In this document: positions 54,900-64,000 of the stretch, piece after piece
How the letters are laid out: each line of letters opens with the position of its first letter
Numbering within the stretch: the stretch's first letter is position 1
Program-made: the position numbers and the translations under genes
The notes under the pieces: generated by a model
The model's input: the letters and a program-made list of their open reading frames with translations, nothing else
Told to the model about the DNA's origin: nothing
Databases searched by the model: none
Source of the DNA: Micrasema longulum
Taxonomy: Eukaryota > Arthropoda > Insecta > Trichoptera > Brachycentridae
Length of the DNA stretch: 64,000 nucleotides
Direction: 5' to 3'
Assembly: GCA_022494885.1 (NCBI GenBank)
Contig: JAGVSM010002872.1
Location: forward strand, 163,567-227,566

Positions 54900-56195
54900 T
54901 TTATTGTTTATCATTTGTCGAAGTCAAAAACATTCCAACTCTTGTGTAGATTTAATTATTCACTCTTTTCACAAATGTGCTATTATGTCAGCAATTTTGT
55001 GTAGCTGGCTGTTTTCTGCACAACTGCGTTCAATTATGTTATGAAAGTAGTTATTAGAATTTTTCGTTAAAACATAAATTTACGTTATTAACAAAAATAT
55101 AAATATATATTATTATACAAAATATGTATTGAATATCAAGACGAACGATCGAAAAAATTTCAAATTATCAAAAACCACGCGACGTCGACGACTTGAAAAA
55201 AAAACATATTTTAAAATAATAACAAACGTTTCCAAAATAAAATACTGTAATTTTTTTTGAAAACCTGGTACTTATGAATTTCCCCCCATTTTTTTAAATG
55301 CATTATTTTAACAATGTAATGAGCATATCCGAATGTAAGTACATTAGCTCTTTGAGGCACAGCTTTTTCATTTAAATAAAAATAATCAATAAATAATATA
55401 TGATTTCTTAAAAGTTTATTTCAAATATTTAAAAAAAAAAACGAAATATGTTTTTCCGGGAGGTATAAATTTGACTACCACGATGCCAGAATAAGCGAAT
55501 AACTCTTTAAATCGGTCAGAGACTAGTGACTTATGTTGGCGAAAATGTATTGTATATGTATTATCAATGCATTTAATATTTACCGCGATTCTAGAATCAA
55601 AAAAATACATAAGATATTTTGTGGTTCGTTTTTTACCACTGTGTTTCAAAAAGTTAAGGCTCCTTAACACATTGTTGATTATATAATACGAAAATTCGGA
55701 AAATGTTAGACATTGCCCAGTAGGTGAAATAGGTCAGCCAGTTGAATCTCACTCACATCAATAAAGGTTTCAACTCTTTTATTTCTTCTATTTTTTGTAT
55801 TTAAAAAGAACATTGTAAATACATTGATTAGAGACAGAGACACAGTTTATAGCGACACAATCAGGAATGACCCATGCCTGTGAACTTGCCCCAACTCGCT
55901 GGAAAATTCGTGTTGAGTCGGGGCACTTGTAATACATTCATAACCATACATACACACATATATACATATACAAGTATATTCGCATATATTATACATATTC
56001 ATATTTTATTTTACACAAACATATTAAGTTTACATATGTCATTATATAATATTTTATGCATTATACCGCCTATTTCATTTAACATTTATTAATATATATT
56101 AGTTGTTCCACATTCTATCGCAGTCATTTATTCCCGTTCGAGCAAACCAATAATTACTTAAACCAGATTTGAATTTTGAAAATGACTCAGACAGT
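54900..56195. other. AT-rich non-coding stretch
   Basis: 55725-55795 contains a MITE-A internal block in inverted orientation (AATCTCACTCACATC, AAAGGTTTCAACTCTTTTAT). 55940-56060 is rich in TATACATA-type simple sequence. No gene is supported. Confidence 0.45.
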
Positions 56196-56199
56196 TTTA

Positions 56200-56515
56200 C
56201 TTCACAAAGGTCAACAGAAGGAAGAGTTAAGAAAATGTGGAACTATAAATATTGGCAAAATAGTGAATGCTACACAGTTTGTAAAGTGGCCATAAGTGAC
56301 CACTTAACATACAAACTAGCAAATAAGTATGTACAAATGTTTGAAAATAAGACTGAAATTCACTCTCTATGAGGTTATTCAACTAAAATCTATTGCAATA
56401 GAGATAGGAAACATTTACTAGCCATATCATAGGTACTGTAAATGCCTAGACTTCCATATCCCTTCTCAAAAATATTTTCCTCTCTGTTACAATAAATTTA
56501 GGTTATATTTAAATT
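56200..56515 (-). mobile_element. MITE-A, near full-length inverted copy
   Basis: The right end (AAATATTTTCCTCTCTGTTA, ACAATAAATTTA) and GTAAATGCCTAGACTTCCAT are the inverted inner terminus. The left part has AAAGTGGCCATAAGTGACCA and GTACAAATGTTTGAAAATAAG. The 67-codon frame at 56169-56372 is a by-product. Confidence 0.6.
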
Positions 56516-56689
56516 TATTAAGTTTTCATACATTGCAAACATTCATACTATATTTCATATTTACGTACGTAATGAAAACGCTATGTAAAATTAGCTCAAA
56601 TTATTTAAGTTGTAAACTATTCCATTCATTGAATATTGGCATAGTCCCGCGTAGTTATCTTAATTGCAGTATATTGCAATATCCCAGCT

Positions 56690-56935
56690 CGTCAAATTGT
56701 TGTCTGGCAATTTAAATGATTTAAACATAATGCCATTTGCACGTTATTCAGTGCTTCAACTGAACCGTTTGTCAGAGGCCAACCCAGCTTTGAACTCTGC
56801 ATAATCACGTGTCAAGTGGTTCATCTCTGTAAATCGATTACTTTGAAATGATTACTTTTATTATTGCTCGAGATGTAATCTGTATCTGGCAAATTGATTA
56901 AATACCACCGAGTCTAGGGTATTCTGGGGCAAAAT
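56690..56935. other. Higher-complexity island, possible conserved element
   Basis: Words include GTCAGAGGCCAACCCAGC, TGCATAATCACGTGTCAAG and GATGTAATCTGTATCTGGC. No repeat or coding family is recognised. Regulatory potential is inferred. Confidence 0.25.
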
Positions 56936-57550
56936 GAGAAAGCGGAGCAAAATGATACAGCATATCAACATAACATAGTAAACCGTGCGTTTTGTTTGTG
57001 TACTTTAAAGCTGCATCAAAAATAACAGTAACAGCAAAATAAAAATGAAAATAACGTATTTAATCGATAAATAAAACTAATTTTATAATGTAAATCAAAA
57101 TTCTGTCAAGTAAGTATAAACCACATTTATTTATAATTAATACGTCGACTGCTTCCAAGGTATATTTCCCTTCTTATTACTTGTATTTTCTCATCAGGAC
57201 TTAAAGTTACATTGAATCAGCTTAATTAGGTACAATAATATTTGTTTAGACAATATCGAAAGATTTGAAACAAGTTAAACCAAACCAAAAAATTCCGTTA
57301 TAAATAATCTATTAAATTTGACTTCGAGTCCTTTTCCAATATTGTTTTAACATTATTATATACGCCTAGGGAACTTTTACATGATTGGTACTCAATTAAA
57401 ATTCAAGCATTTCATGGTAAAATACGACAATATATATTCCTCATTCATAATATTTTCTTCTTTTCCTCTCTTACTTTTATTGAGCGGTTCTTTTATTGCT
57501 GTGTTTATAATATGCATGGTAACGCGAGGGATTCTAATTAAGTACAAGTT

Positions 57551-57600
57551 CTGATGATGAGGTACTAACCTCAAAACCGATTGACGTATCTCTAGAAAGT
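57551..57600 (+). ncRNA. Decayed hammerhead-like motif, dispersed copy
   Basis: CTGATGA (57551-57557), one extra base, stem II GAGGT-ACTA-ACCTC (57559-57572), AAAA in place of GAAA (57573-57576), then CCGATTGACG. Stem I pairing is partial. About 20 bp downstream, GAAAGTGGTTTACACAAAT matches the AAGTGGTTCTATACTAAT that follows the 21.9-kb motif, which supports a common origin. Confidence 0.4.
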
Positions 57601-57609
57601 GGTTTACAC

Positions 57610-58180
57610 AAATTTACATATAAACTATAAGTCTTAAATGTCATACCGCAAATTAAAAAAGGTTGTTGATTTAAAAAAATGTACATCAAATCTGTTTCAT
57701 ATATTATTTAACTACACAGAAAAACAAAAATCGTGAGGTTTCTGAATATGTGGTTTAATTTTTAAAACAAATTCGCGTTTTTTAATTCAATTATTGTAAC
57801 TTATTTTTAGATCATTTTCTTCAGTCATCTTTTCTCGTAAATAATATTTAAATTACAAATTCTATAAATAATAAAGCCTTCTTAACTTTCATTCTTAGAC
57901 GCTTTAAAAGCAATTTATATTTTATAACGAGCGAAGATACTTAAACATACTACTCGTTATCAAATAGAATACGCGTGTTTAAAGTGGAAAAAATCTTGAA
58001 TTAATATAATAATTTTGGAAGAAGAAGGTTTTACATTTAAGCAATTTCTAGAAAACATGTTTATTTATAAGTGTCCTGTAAAAACGCTAAAAAAAGACAA
58101 TTCACTATCAAATATAACGTTACTTAAAAGATGAATAGTTTTTTTGGTAATATTTTACCACTTTTATACACACTTGATCG
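57610..58180. other. AT-rich non-coding stretch, nothing recognised
   Basis: No feature can be supported. Confidence 0.5.
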
Positions 58181-58184
58181 ATTA

Positions 58185-58428
58185 ATAAAGAGCATTGAAA
58201 CTCATCTTCATGATCCTATCCGCATCGTGTGGTTCTTAGGGTAGTGCATTAGTAAATCAAATGCAGCGTACATTAATCATCTCTTACATGAAGGCTAGGT
58301 GATCAGTTTTACGCTTCAGGTGCCAGTCCAAGAAAAATGTAATATAACAGAACCATCTATTAAATCAATGTTTCATGTGTACCTCCCGGAAATTGAACCC
58401 GGCACCCCAAGTATGGTAGTTACAGAGT
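58185..58428 (-). mobile_element. SINE family 1, minus-strand copy
   Basis: Inverted B-box GGAAATTGAACCCGG, body GTTTTACGCTTCAGGTGCC and tail CATTAGTAAATCAAATGCAG. The head beyond the B-box is lost at the junction with the LINE relic. Confidence 0.7.
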
Positions 58429-58429
58429 A

Positions 58430-59103
58430 AAAAGAGGAATATAAGTTAGAACGATTGGAGACTATTTGTATTCGTTATATCTTTAACCTTCGCAAATTTG
58501 ACCACATAACCGAGTATCGCACGCAACTACACTGGCTCAGTATCAGGCATAGAAGAAACATTCACATTCTATCACTTCTTCATAATATTTTAAATAATCC
58601 CACTTCGCCTGTTTATCTGAGAGAGCTCATCCAACCTCTTTCACAACACGGACTATCTCTTCGTTCTAGTAACGAGAGAACCCTTTTAATACCCTGTCAT
58701 CGCTCTAATTTTTTTGTCTCCTCTTTCACAGTAGTAGCCGCTCGATTGTGGAATAATCTACCCACTAATGTTAGAGACGCCCTTCTTTATTTACATTTAA
58801 GTCAAGATTAAAATGTCACAATCTAAATAATTAAATTGTTCCTTTATCCTTCTTCTTTCCTTCCCATCCCCTCTCCACCCTTCATAGTATAGTGTTATTT
58901 TTTTAAATATATATTTATTTTGTTAATCTTTGTTTTTAATTTTTGTATAAAATTGTAAGATTCAATATGTCCATGTATTTATAATTTTCTCAAACTGAAT
59001 GGTTTGGGTAGGTAGAAAGAAATTGCCTTAAGGCAATATGCCCGCCCTTATATGTATATTTATTGTATATATATTTAAAGTGACAAATAAATAAATATAA
59101 AAT
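58430..59103 (+). pseudogene. LINE family L1x C-terminus and 3' UTR
   Basis: An open stretch to 58811 encodes ICIRYIFNLRKFDHITEYR, LHWLSIRHRRNIHILSLLHN, SLRSSNERTLLIP and FTVVAARLWNNLPTNVRD. This is the C-terminus of CR1/Jockey-type ORF2 (R.IF.LRK.DH...., L.WLPI..RR....L..L.., .LRS......P......F...A..LWN.LP..). The 3' UTR with the ATTGCCTTAAGGCAAT palindrome and an AAATAAATAAATA tail follows. There is no internal stop in the retained 118 codons. The family reference here. Confidence 0.9.
59025..59050. repeat. LINE 3' UTR palindrome
   Basis: ATTGCCTTAAGGCAAT, kept in the copy at 9.9 kb, with one change at 25.9 kb, and half-lost at 44.58 kb. It is located about 60 bp before the tail. Confidence 0.7.
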
Positions 59104-59104
59104 A

Positions 59105-60050
59105 TTTTAAAGGAAAACTTAACATTTCATCATTCTGAAGTTGATCGTCTTGAAAATCGGAATATTTAAAAAAAAGTTTTACCACGGACTCCAATTGTTC
59201 CAAACTTCCCCTGCTTGAACATTTCAACCAGGGATCAACCCATAACTGCCAATAATCCTATCCTTAACCGGCAGTTATATTTACCGGGAGCAAACGGAAA
59301 ACCTGTTTACATTACTCTTCAACTCGGAGATCATGTTCGATTAAATTTGGGAACGTGATTGAAGCATTCGGGAATATCGGGTTATACGTATAAAATGTAC
59401 TGTACATATACTATACATTCATATTATTACGCCATCTCTCCACCGCCATACCTCGATACTATTACCTTAAGAGCCCGGTTGGGTATACACAAGATATCCG
59501 ATTAACTTATCTCGAAGTGTGTGCTTAACTAGATCTGTTTGGCATTAAATTTAACACTTGCTTTCGTTTTAGATTGTTGGTTGTACAAATTATGAACGCT
59601 CTTTGGATAATGTTAATTACTGCGTAATCACGTAGATTCACTTTCTTGGTCACATAATATTTGTGTTTAAATATTTTTTTGTTTTGAATCAGTAACGCGT
59701 ATTAAAGTAAAAGGCACTTCTTTTGTTTTCGTGATAACGGTTTTAAAAAATAATTGTATGATTTATTTATTTTATTTTATTTAAAAACTACAAGTACAAA
59801 TAATGCCTACTTTCCTTCTTCGACGGACATATTGCAAAAGTTGAAAAAAACTAACTCATAAAAATAGCTGCGGTTTTTTCAAAGGGAAATAAAGTTGGTG
59901 AATATTTATATTTTTCAAATCATTTTTGTACTTATTTATATATACGCCCATTGGGCTTAATTAAACATAGACATTTATTTAAAAGAAAAATAGAAAGACA
60001 CAATGGTATATAATAGACTTTGTGGGAGTGGAATAATAAAAGTATATAAG
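59105..60050. other. Non-coding stretch with a complex island
   Basis: 59200-59400 is richer in GC and complex (AACCGGCAGTTATATTTACC, GGGAACGTGATTGAAGC), a regulatory candidate by composition. The rest is AT-rich without recognisable elements. Confidence 0.3.
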
Positions 60051-60055
60051 GGTCA

Positions 60056-60642
60056 AAGTATATAAGGGTCAAAATGACCACCCTCCAGTAAATGACAATT
60101 GGTTAATAAAACACAATTTAATAAGAATTGCTACACGTGTCTAGTCAAAAAGCTTTTAACACTAGAAACCATGACAAAAGCAGTAGGCGGACACATCTTG
60201 GTAAGAAACAAATCTATCAGTTTTGAACTGTGAGTTGTTAAAAGTCCCGTTATTGTTCTGAAATTAATAATGTTTTTATAAGGAAAGGTGTTGTAAGTGT
60301 TTTATTTGATGCTATTTCTTATGCAATTCTTTGAATATATTAATATTCTGAAGTGTTAGAGTGTTTTATTATGTTATGATATAACTAAATCTGAGTATTA
60401 TTTTTACTGGGGTAGTAGTGGTCATTCACTGGTGAATCTGCTATTTTTTTAGAGTAATATTAATTATAATTGTAATACTCGTATTTCAATGAAAAAGTTA
60501 AAGTACTCAGAAAATAACAATGTGTTTTTTATTGTTTTCTTATATTTTGTACGCTTAAATAAAGAAATTTAAACCTTTTATGTGGATTTCACTACAAGCT
60601 GAACCATAAACGGTAATTCATTGGTGCTTTGACCCTATATTA
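60056..60642. mobile_element. Possible TIR element, about 590 bp
   Basis: The left end AAGGGTCAAAATGACCACC and the inverted right end ATAGGGTCAAAGCACCAATG match imperfectly. An internal GTGGTCATTCACTGGTG (60418) repeats the subterminal sequence. The 16-bp tip GTATATAAGGGTCAAA is directly duplicated at 60044-60074. A further AATGACCACCC word is at 63098. Confidence 0.4.
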
Positions 60643-60649
60643 TACACAT

Positions 60650-61465
60650 TAAAGGATGGGTAATGTGGGATCAGTTAAAATAAGTTAAGAAGGAGACGGG
60701 AAGTGAAACTAGGAAAGATAACTACCTGATCATATTCTGAATTAAACGCAGGTACGTTACAAAAAAAATATTTTAATTATATTTTTTTGTAAAAAGATAG
60801 AAAAATTGAAAATCAGAAATTATTAATTAGCTTAATTGATTTTCTATATTTGTTTTATATGAAGCCCTTGCCTAGTTTCGAAGAAAAACGAAATGATAAT
60901 ATTATATTGGAAATTGTTAAAATATTGGCATAATCTATGAACGAGAAATTGAACAAAATATTATTAACCAAAATAAAATTCTGGAGAGTCCTTAATCGTT
61001 TATAGTTGGAAAGTTATATTTCAAGAGTCCTAGAACTACAGAGAAGGCGTATGATAGGTGTTTCAATTGATTTAAATTTTTTGCTGTTCATGTAATATGT
61101 TTTATTTGTAAATTTGTGTTTTTAGTATTTCAACGGAGATGTCAATACATCAATTGGGTATCGCGGATCCAGTAAATAGTAAGCCGGTCTACTGAACAGC
61201 TAAAACTTATTTCAAAACATGGAGAAGAAGTGTTTTCCGGAAGTTTCAAGCTTAGAGTTTCAAGGAATGTTTTGTGTTACATTTAAGTTTTGACATGAAA
61301 ATACATATTTTCAAAGGATTTTGGATTTCTGCTGACATTTTTCTAAGGGAAAAATTTAGAAGTGTTTATTTTAGCATGTAATTTTTTTGACATGGTACTA
61401 ACATTAAAATGAAACACATTTTTTATTGATTGTGGAAAAAACTAATATACTTTGCTGAGTAATAT
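60650..61465. other. AT-rich non-coding stretch, nothing recognised
   Basis: No feature can be supported. Confidence 0.5.
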
Positions 61466-61469
61466 TGAA

Positions 61470-61600
61470 CCGGGTTGTCTTCCCGTGACTAGTGCCGCGG
61501 ACCCACATATCAGAAGTCCGAGATCCGAATCACACTCTACCACAACTTGATTCCCGAGTTATTTACGACTCATTGAAAATGGCCCCCAAAATTTAAATAT
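61470..61600 (+). mobile_element. tRNA-headed SINE, family 2, copy 2
   Basis: TTGTCTTCCCGTGACTAGTG, AGTCCGAGATCCGAATCAC (decayed B-box) and CTACCACAACTTGATTCCCG are collinear with 4565-4690. Confidence 0.5.
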
Positions 61601-61614
61601 TTTATTCATAATAA

Positions 61615-62345
61615 CAACACTTATTTATTTATTTATTATTTATACGGCCTAAGCCAATTACAACAGTTACATGAAGAAACATAAATACAAGAAATCGAAC
61701 AAAAAGAACATAAAACTATGTAGCAAAATCAAACAAGGGTAATACAATAATAATATACAATATAGTCATAAAAACGAAAGACATGAGACTTTGAGCTAAA
61801 CCATGCCAAACCAAATTCATCCCACACGGTTTTAGTCGCAAAGAGAACTACAAGAAGTCGGAAGATCTATCCCAAAGAATTCCAAGTCTTGTGATGAATT
61901 GACTAATCTACACATTCTAGACATTGGGGCATAAAAACCAAAGTTGCTCTTAAAAGATTTAATAAATAGCAGATTTTGACTTCTGGTTATATGGTTGGGA
62001 ACGTGAAAAGAAATTGATTGCAACAGAGATAGGACATCACTTGTAGCATAAAGTATTTTGAAAATGCATATAAGGTCCATCTCAGTTCTACGTCTCTCCA
62101 ATGAAGATAGATTATGAGATTTCTCTATTTCAAAATAGGAATAATTCCCTCTTTGTAATCCGTGCAACTATGTCACTTTTCCTAGAAAACGGTGTTGGAC
62201 AGACTCAATATGGTCAATATGAGTCCTGTAGAATGGAGAACAAATAGGAGAAGCGTATTCTAGATGGGGTTGAACTAGTGAGCAATAAAGAGTTTTGATG
62301 GTATTAATATTTTTGAAGTCCGTCGTCATTCTATTGATAATCATA
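61615..62345 (-). pseudogene. LINE family L2x C-terminus, minus strand
   Basis: Minus-strand codons from 62340: FKNINTIKTLYCSLVQPHLE, YASPICSPFYRTHIDHIES, VQHRF. After a frameshift come HGLQRGNYSYFEIEKSHNL, SLERRRTEMDLICIFKIL, FHVPNHITRSQNLLF and FGIDLPTSC. The same family as 45340-46503 and 37490-38045. The 3' UTR ends with an AATAAATAAATAAATAA tail at 61622-61643. The RT core is missing. Confidence 0.85.
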
Positions 62346-62354
62346 TTTTAATGT

Positions 62355-62605
62355 ATTTTTTTTAATGAAAATAAATACATATATAACTAAATATTCACTG
62401 TGTACAAAATCACTACATAAATTCATTTTGCTGACCGGTTTCAGAAAAAGGCTCTTCTTTTTGTTAAGGTTTAAAAACAATCATAGTAAGGTTTAAATTT
62501 AAGCATTGACAAAGGAACATTCTTGTTCCGAAACCAGTGGGCAGATTTAATTTAGGTAGTGGTATTACATAAATCAAATATTTAGTTAAATTATTTAACA
62601 TAGAA
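62355..62605. mobile_element. Inverted-repeat element with ribozyme-like arms
   Basis: The left arm, read on the minus strand (TCTGAAACCGGTCAGC... ATGTAGTGATTTTGTACA, GAATATTTAGTTA), and the right arm (TCCGAAACCAGTGGGC..., AGGTAGTGGTATTACAT, CAAATATTTAGTTA) are inverted copies over about 90 bp. The tips face each other across about 50 bp. It abuts the truncated LINE at 61615-62345. Confidence 0.6.
62506..62541 (+). ncRNA. Decayed hammerhead-like motif in the right arm
   Basis: TTGACAA (a transition-decayed CTGATGA), one extra base, stem II GGAAC-ATTCTT-GTTCC (62514-62529), GAAA (62530-62533), CC. The inverted left arm has TTAACAA, a weaker stem, and GAAACCGGTC. Cleavage is not expected. Confidence 0.3.
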
Positions 62606-62609
62606 GATC

Positions 62610-64000
62610 ATTAAGTTACCGCTTCAAATATAAATTTCATATTTGTAACAATTTGTGTGACTATCTGAATTGTTGATATTAATCACTGGATGTCTTTAAA
62701 GTCTATTAATAAAGGTAAGTTTATTCAAAGGTTTTAGATTGTTTTCTATGTAAAAGTGTACTGAACTAACTTTGGATATACACAAACATTTTTACATTTA
62801 AATGTATTAAAATTATATTTGATTTTCAAATTTTGAATTCGTTGGTTTATAATTTGTGACAATGAGCAATTTTGAAAAAAAATGTTAACGGGCTGAAATA
62901 TATACTTTGGATGCTTCCCGAGAGCTTTAATAACGCTTACCTGCTTTATTGAGCATCGAGTTCTTTGGTTAAAAGTTTGTCAGGTTTGCGAGAAGAAAAG
63001 AAAATAATAACTCCGGTTTTAATAAATTAAAGGAAAAACAGTTTTTGATATTGTATCTACAAAAATAATTAAAAAATATTATTTAGTTGGTAAAACAATG
63101 ACCACCCTTCAAAAATATGAAATTTGAATCTTCATTTATTTTTATATTTACACGGCCCCTGTAAATTTTTATCTTTTGAGACAAAATGAATGCGTTCAAA
63201 ACGTTCTTCAGGAATTAAAAATGTTTGAAGTAGGATTAAAAGACATAATGGTGTGGGTGTACGGGGGGTGGGCGTTAGTGTGGTGTGGCGGGGGGTGCTA
63301 GAGGAGAGAGACGAAAATAGAGATGAAAGCAGTCGAGAGAAACGCAGCGGACATTGTGGAATTCATTTCTCTTGTGCATAAAACATTCTAAATAAAACTC
63401 AAAAACATGCATATTTCCGTCAGACGCACGAAATAAAAAAAAAATATTCGAATCTTTCACATTGTTTTCTTCAATATATAATATTTTTTCCACTGAAACT
63501 AGTCAATTCATCTCATTTTATGCGTAACGTAAAATTAATAATTTAAGTTACTCATATACTGAATAGTTGTTTTTATTAATACCTACATGTTGGAGTTAAT
63601 TAAAAAGATTATTTATTTAAAACTTCAAGTTCATAAACAAGCGCACAGAAAAACAAGCAACAGAAAAATCCAGAAAAATCCAAAAAAATCCTCCGGCCAA
63701 CCAAAAAAGAGATTGGTCAAAGTTTGCACTTTTAAAAGAAAAAAAAAAGGAAATAAAAATACACATAATCGTGATCAAATTTTAGCTGTTGTTTCGTGGC
63801 CATATGAAATTTGTACATATAAAGTCATTTATTGAAAATACTTATATAATACACATTATTTATGTAATAAGGAGAGTGGGATCGGGTACCAAGATTTGAA
63901 AGAGACAAGAAAAAAATCCAGGCTTTCCTGGATTTAAAAAGAATTTTAATGAAGGGAAGTTAGAGTTCTAACGATTAATAAAAAAATTTCATGCATTACT
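62610..64000. other. AT-rich non-coding stretch with a G-rich patch
   Basis: 63245-63310 is strongly G-rich on the + strand (GGGTGTACGGGGGGTGGGCG, then GGCGGGGGGTG), an isolated G-quadruplex candidate. 63587-63835 is a lysine-rich 82-codon open frame of A-rich composition. No gene is supported. Confidence 0.4.
63245..63300 (+). repeat. G-rich tract, G-quadruplex candidate
   Basis: Runs of GGG, GGGGGG, GGG and GGGGGG lie within about 50 bases in an AT-rich neighbourhood. Any quadruplex is a prediction from spacing only. Confidence 0.5.

Noticed and set aside
55940..56060. CRISPR-like or satellite array
   Set aside because: Only irregular TATACATA simple sequence; no regular repeat and spacer structure.

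Overview
This window looks like non-coding, AT-rich nuclear DNA from an arthropod, most probably an insect. The reasons are the pervasive stop codons, the lack of any long open frame (the longest is 135 codons), the absence of operon structure or ribosome binding sites, and many decayed eukaryotic transposable elements. The Helitron-type 3' ends ending in CTAG|T and the tRNA-headed SINEs are of kinds common in insects. I cannot name the order. I found no host protein-coding exon that I can defend, no rRNA, no CRISPR array and no functional tRNA gene.

Recognisable content is almost all mobile DNA. (1) Thirteen loci of 5'-truncated non-LTR retrotransposon (LINE) relics cover several families. 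They are 3' ends with reverse transcriptase C-terminal peptides at 15.06-15.67, 16.55-16.95, 28.89-29.48, 34.9-35.6, 37.49-38.04, 39.15-40.35 (split), 43.72-44.11, 45.34-46.50, 58.43-59.10 and 61.62-62.35 kb; RT-domain pieces at 43.23-43.60 and 51.25-51.50 kb; and three tails of the 58.4-kb family (9.76-10.01, 25.61-25.98, 44.51-44.85 kb), which carry a conserved palindrome. (2) One internally deleted piggyBac-type transposon at 19.71-21.07 kb. (3) Several tRNA-headed SINE families; the most abundant has about a dozen copies. (4) Many short inverted-repeat elements: a Foldback (FB)-like element at 39.51-40.16 kb with about 15-bp sub-repeats, a foldback at 23.30-23.53 kb, a hairpin element at 27.05-27.39 kb with a hAT-like MITE in its apex, a 1-kb element at 51.92-52.92 kb hosting a MITE with 94-bp perfect arms, and a recurrent MITE family (here MITE-A) with about a dozen copies. 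(5) Helitron-type 3' ends near 17.58 and 18.01 kb.

The most unusual signal is a set of hammerhead-ribozyme-like motifs. Two lie in tandem 239 bp apart at 21.65-21.94 kb (the second has CTGATGA, a stem II, GAAA and a matching stem I). A further decayed one is at 57.55 kb, and an inverted pair is at 62.43-62.55 kb. Similar downstream sequence suggests a dispersed ribozyme-bearing repeat, as in animal retrozymes or Penelope-like elements.

Between the repeats are islands of higher GC and CpG content and higher complexity (for example 2.86-3.18, 11.40-11.66, 14.15-14.60, 22.38-22.73, 26.51-26.74, 40.39-40.77, 42.28-42.66, 49.82-50.15 and 59.20-59.40 kb). They stand out against the AT-rich background and could be regulatory or conserved non-coding elements, or an unrecognised 5' exon at 11.4 kb. 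This would fit an intron or intergenic desert beside a developmental gene, but that is inference and needs cross-species alignment. All boundaries are by eye.
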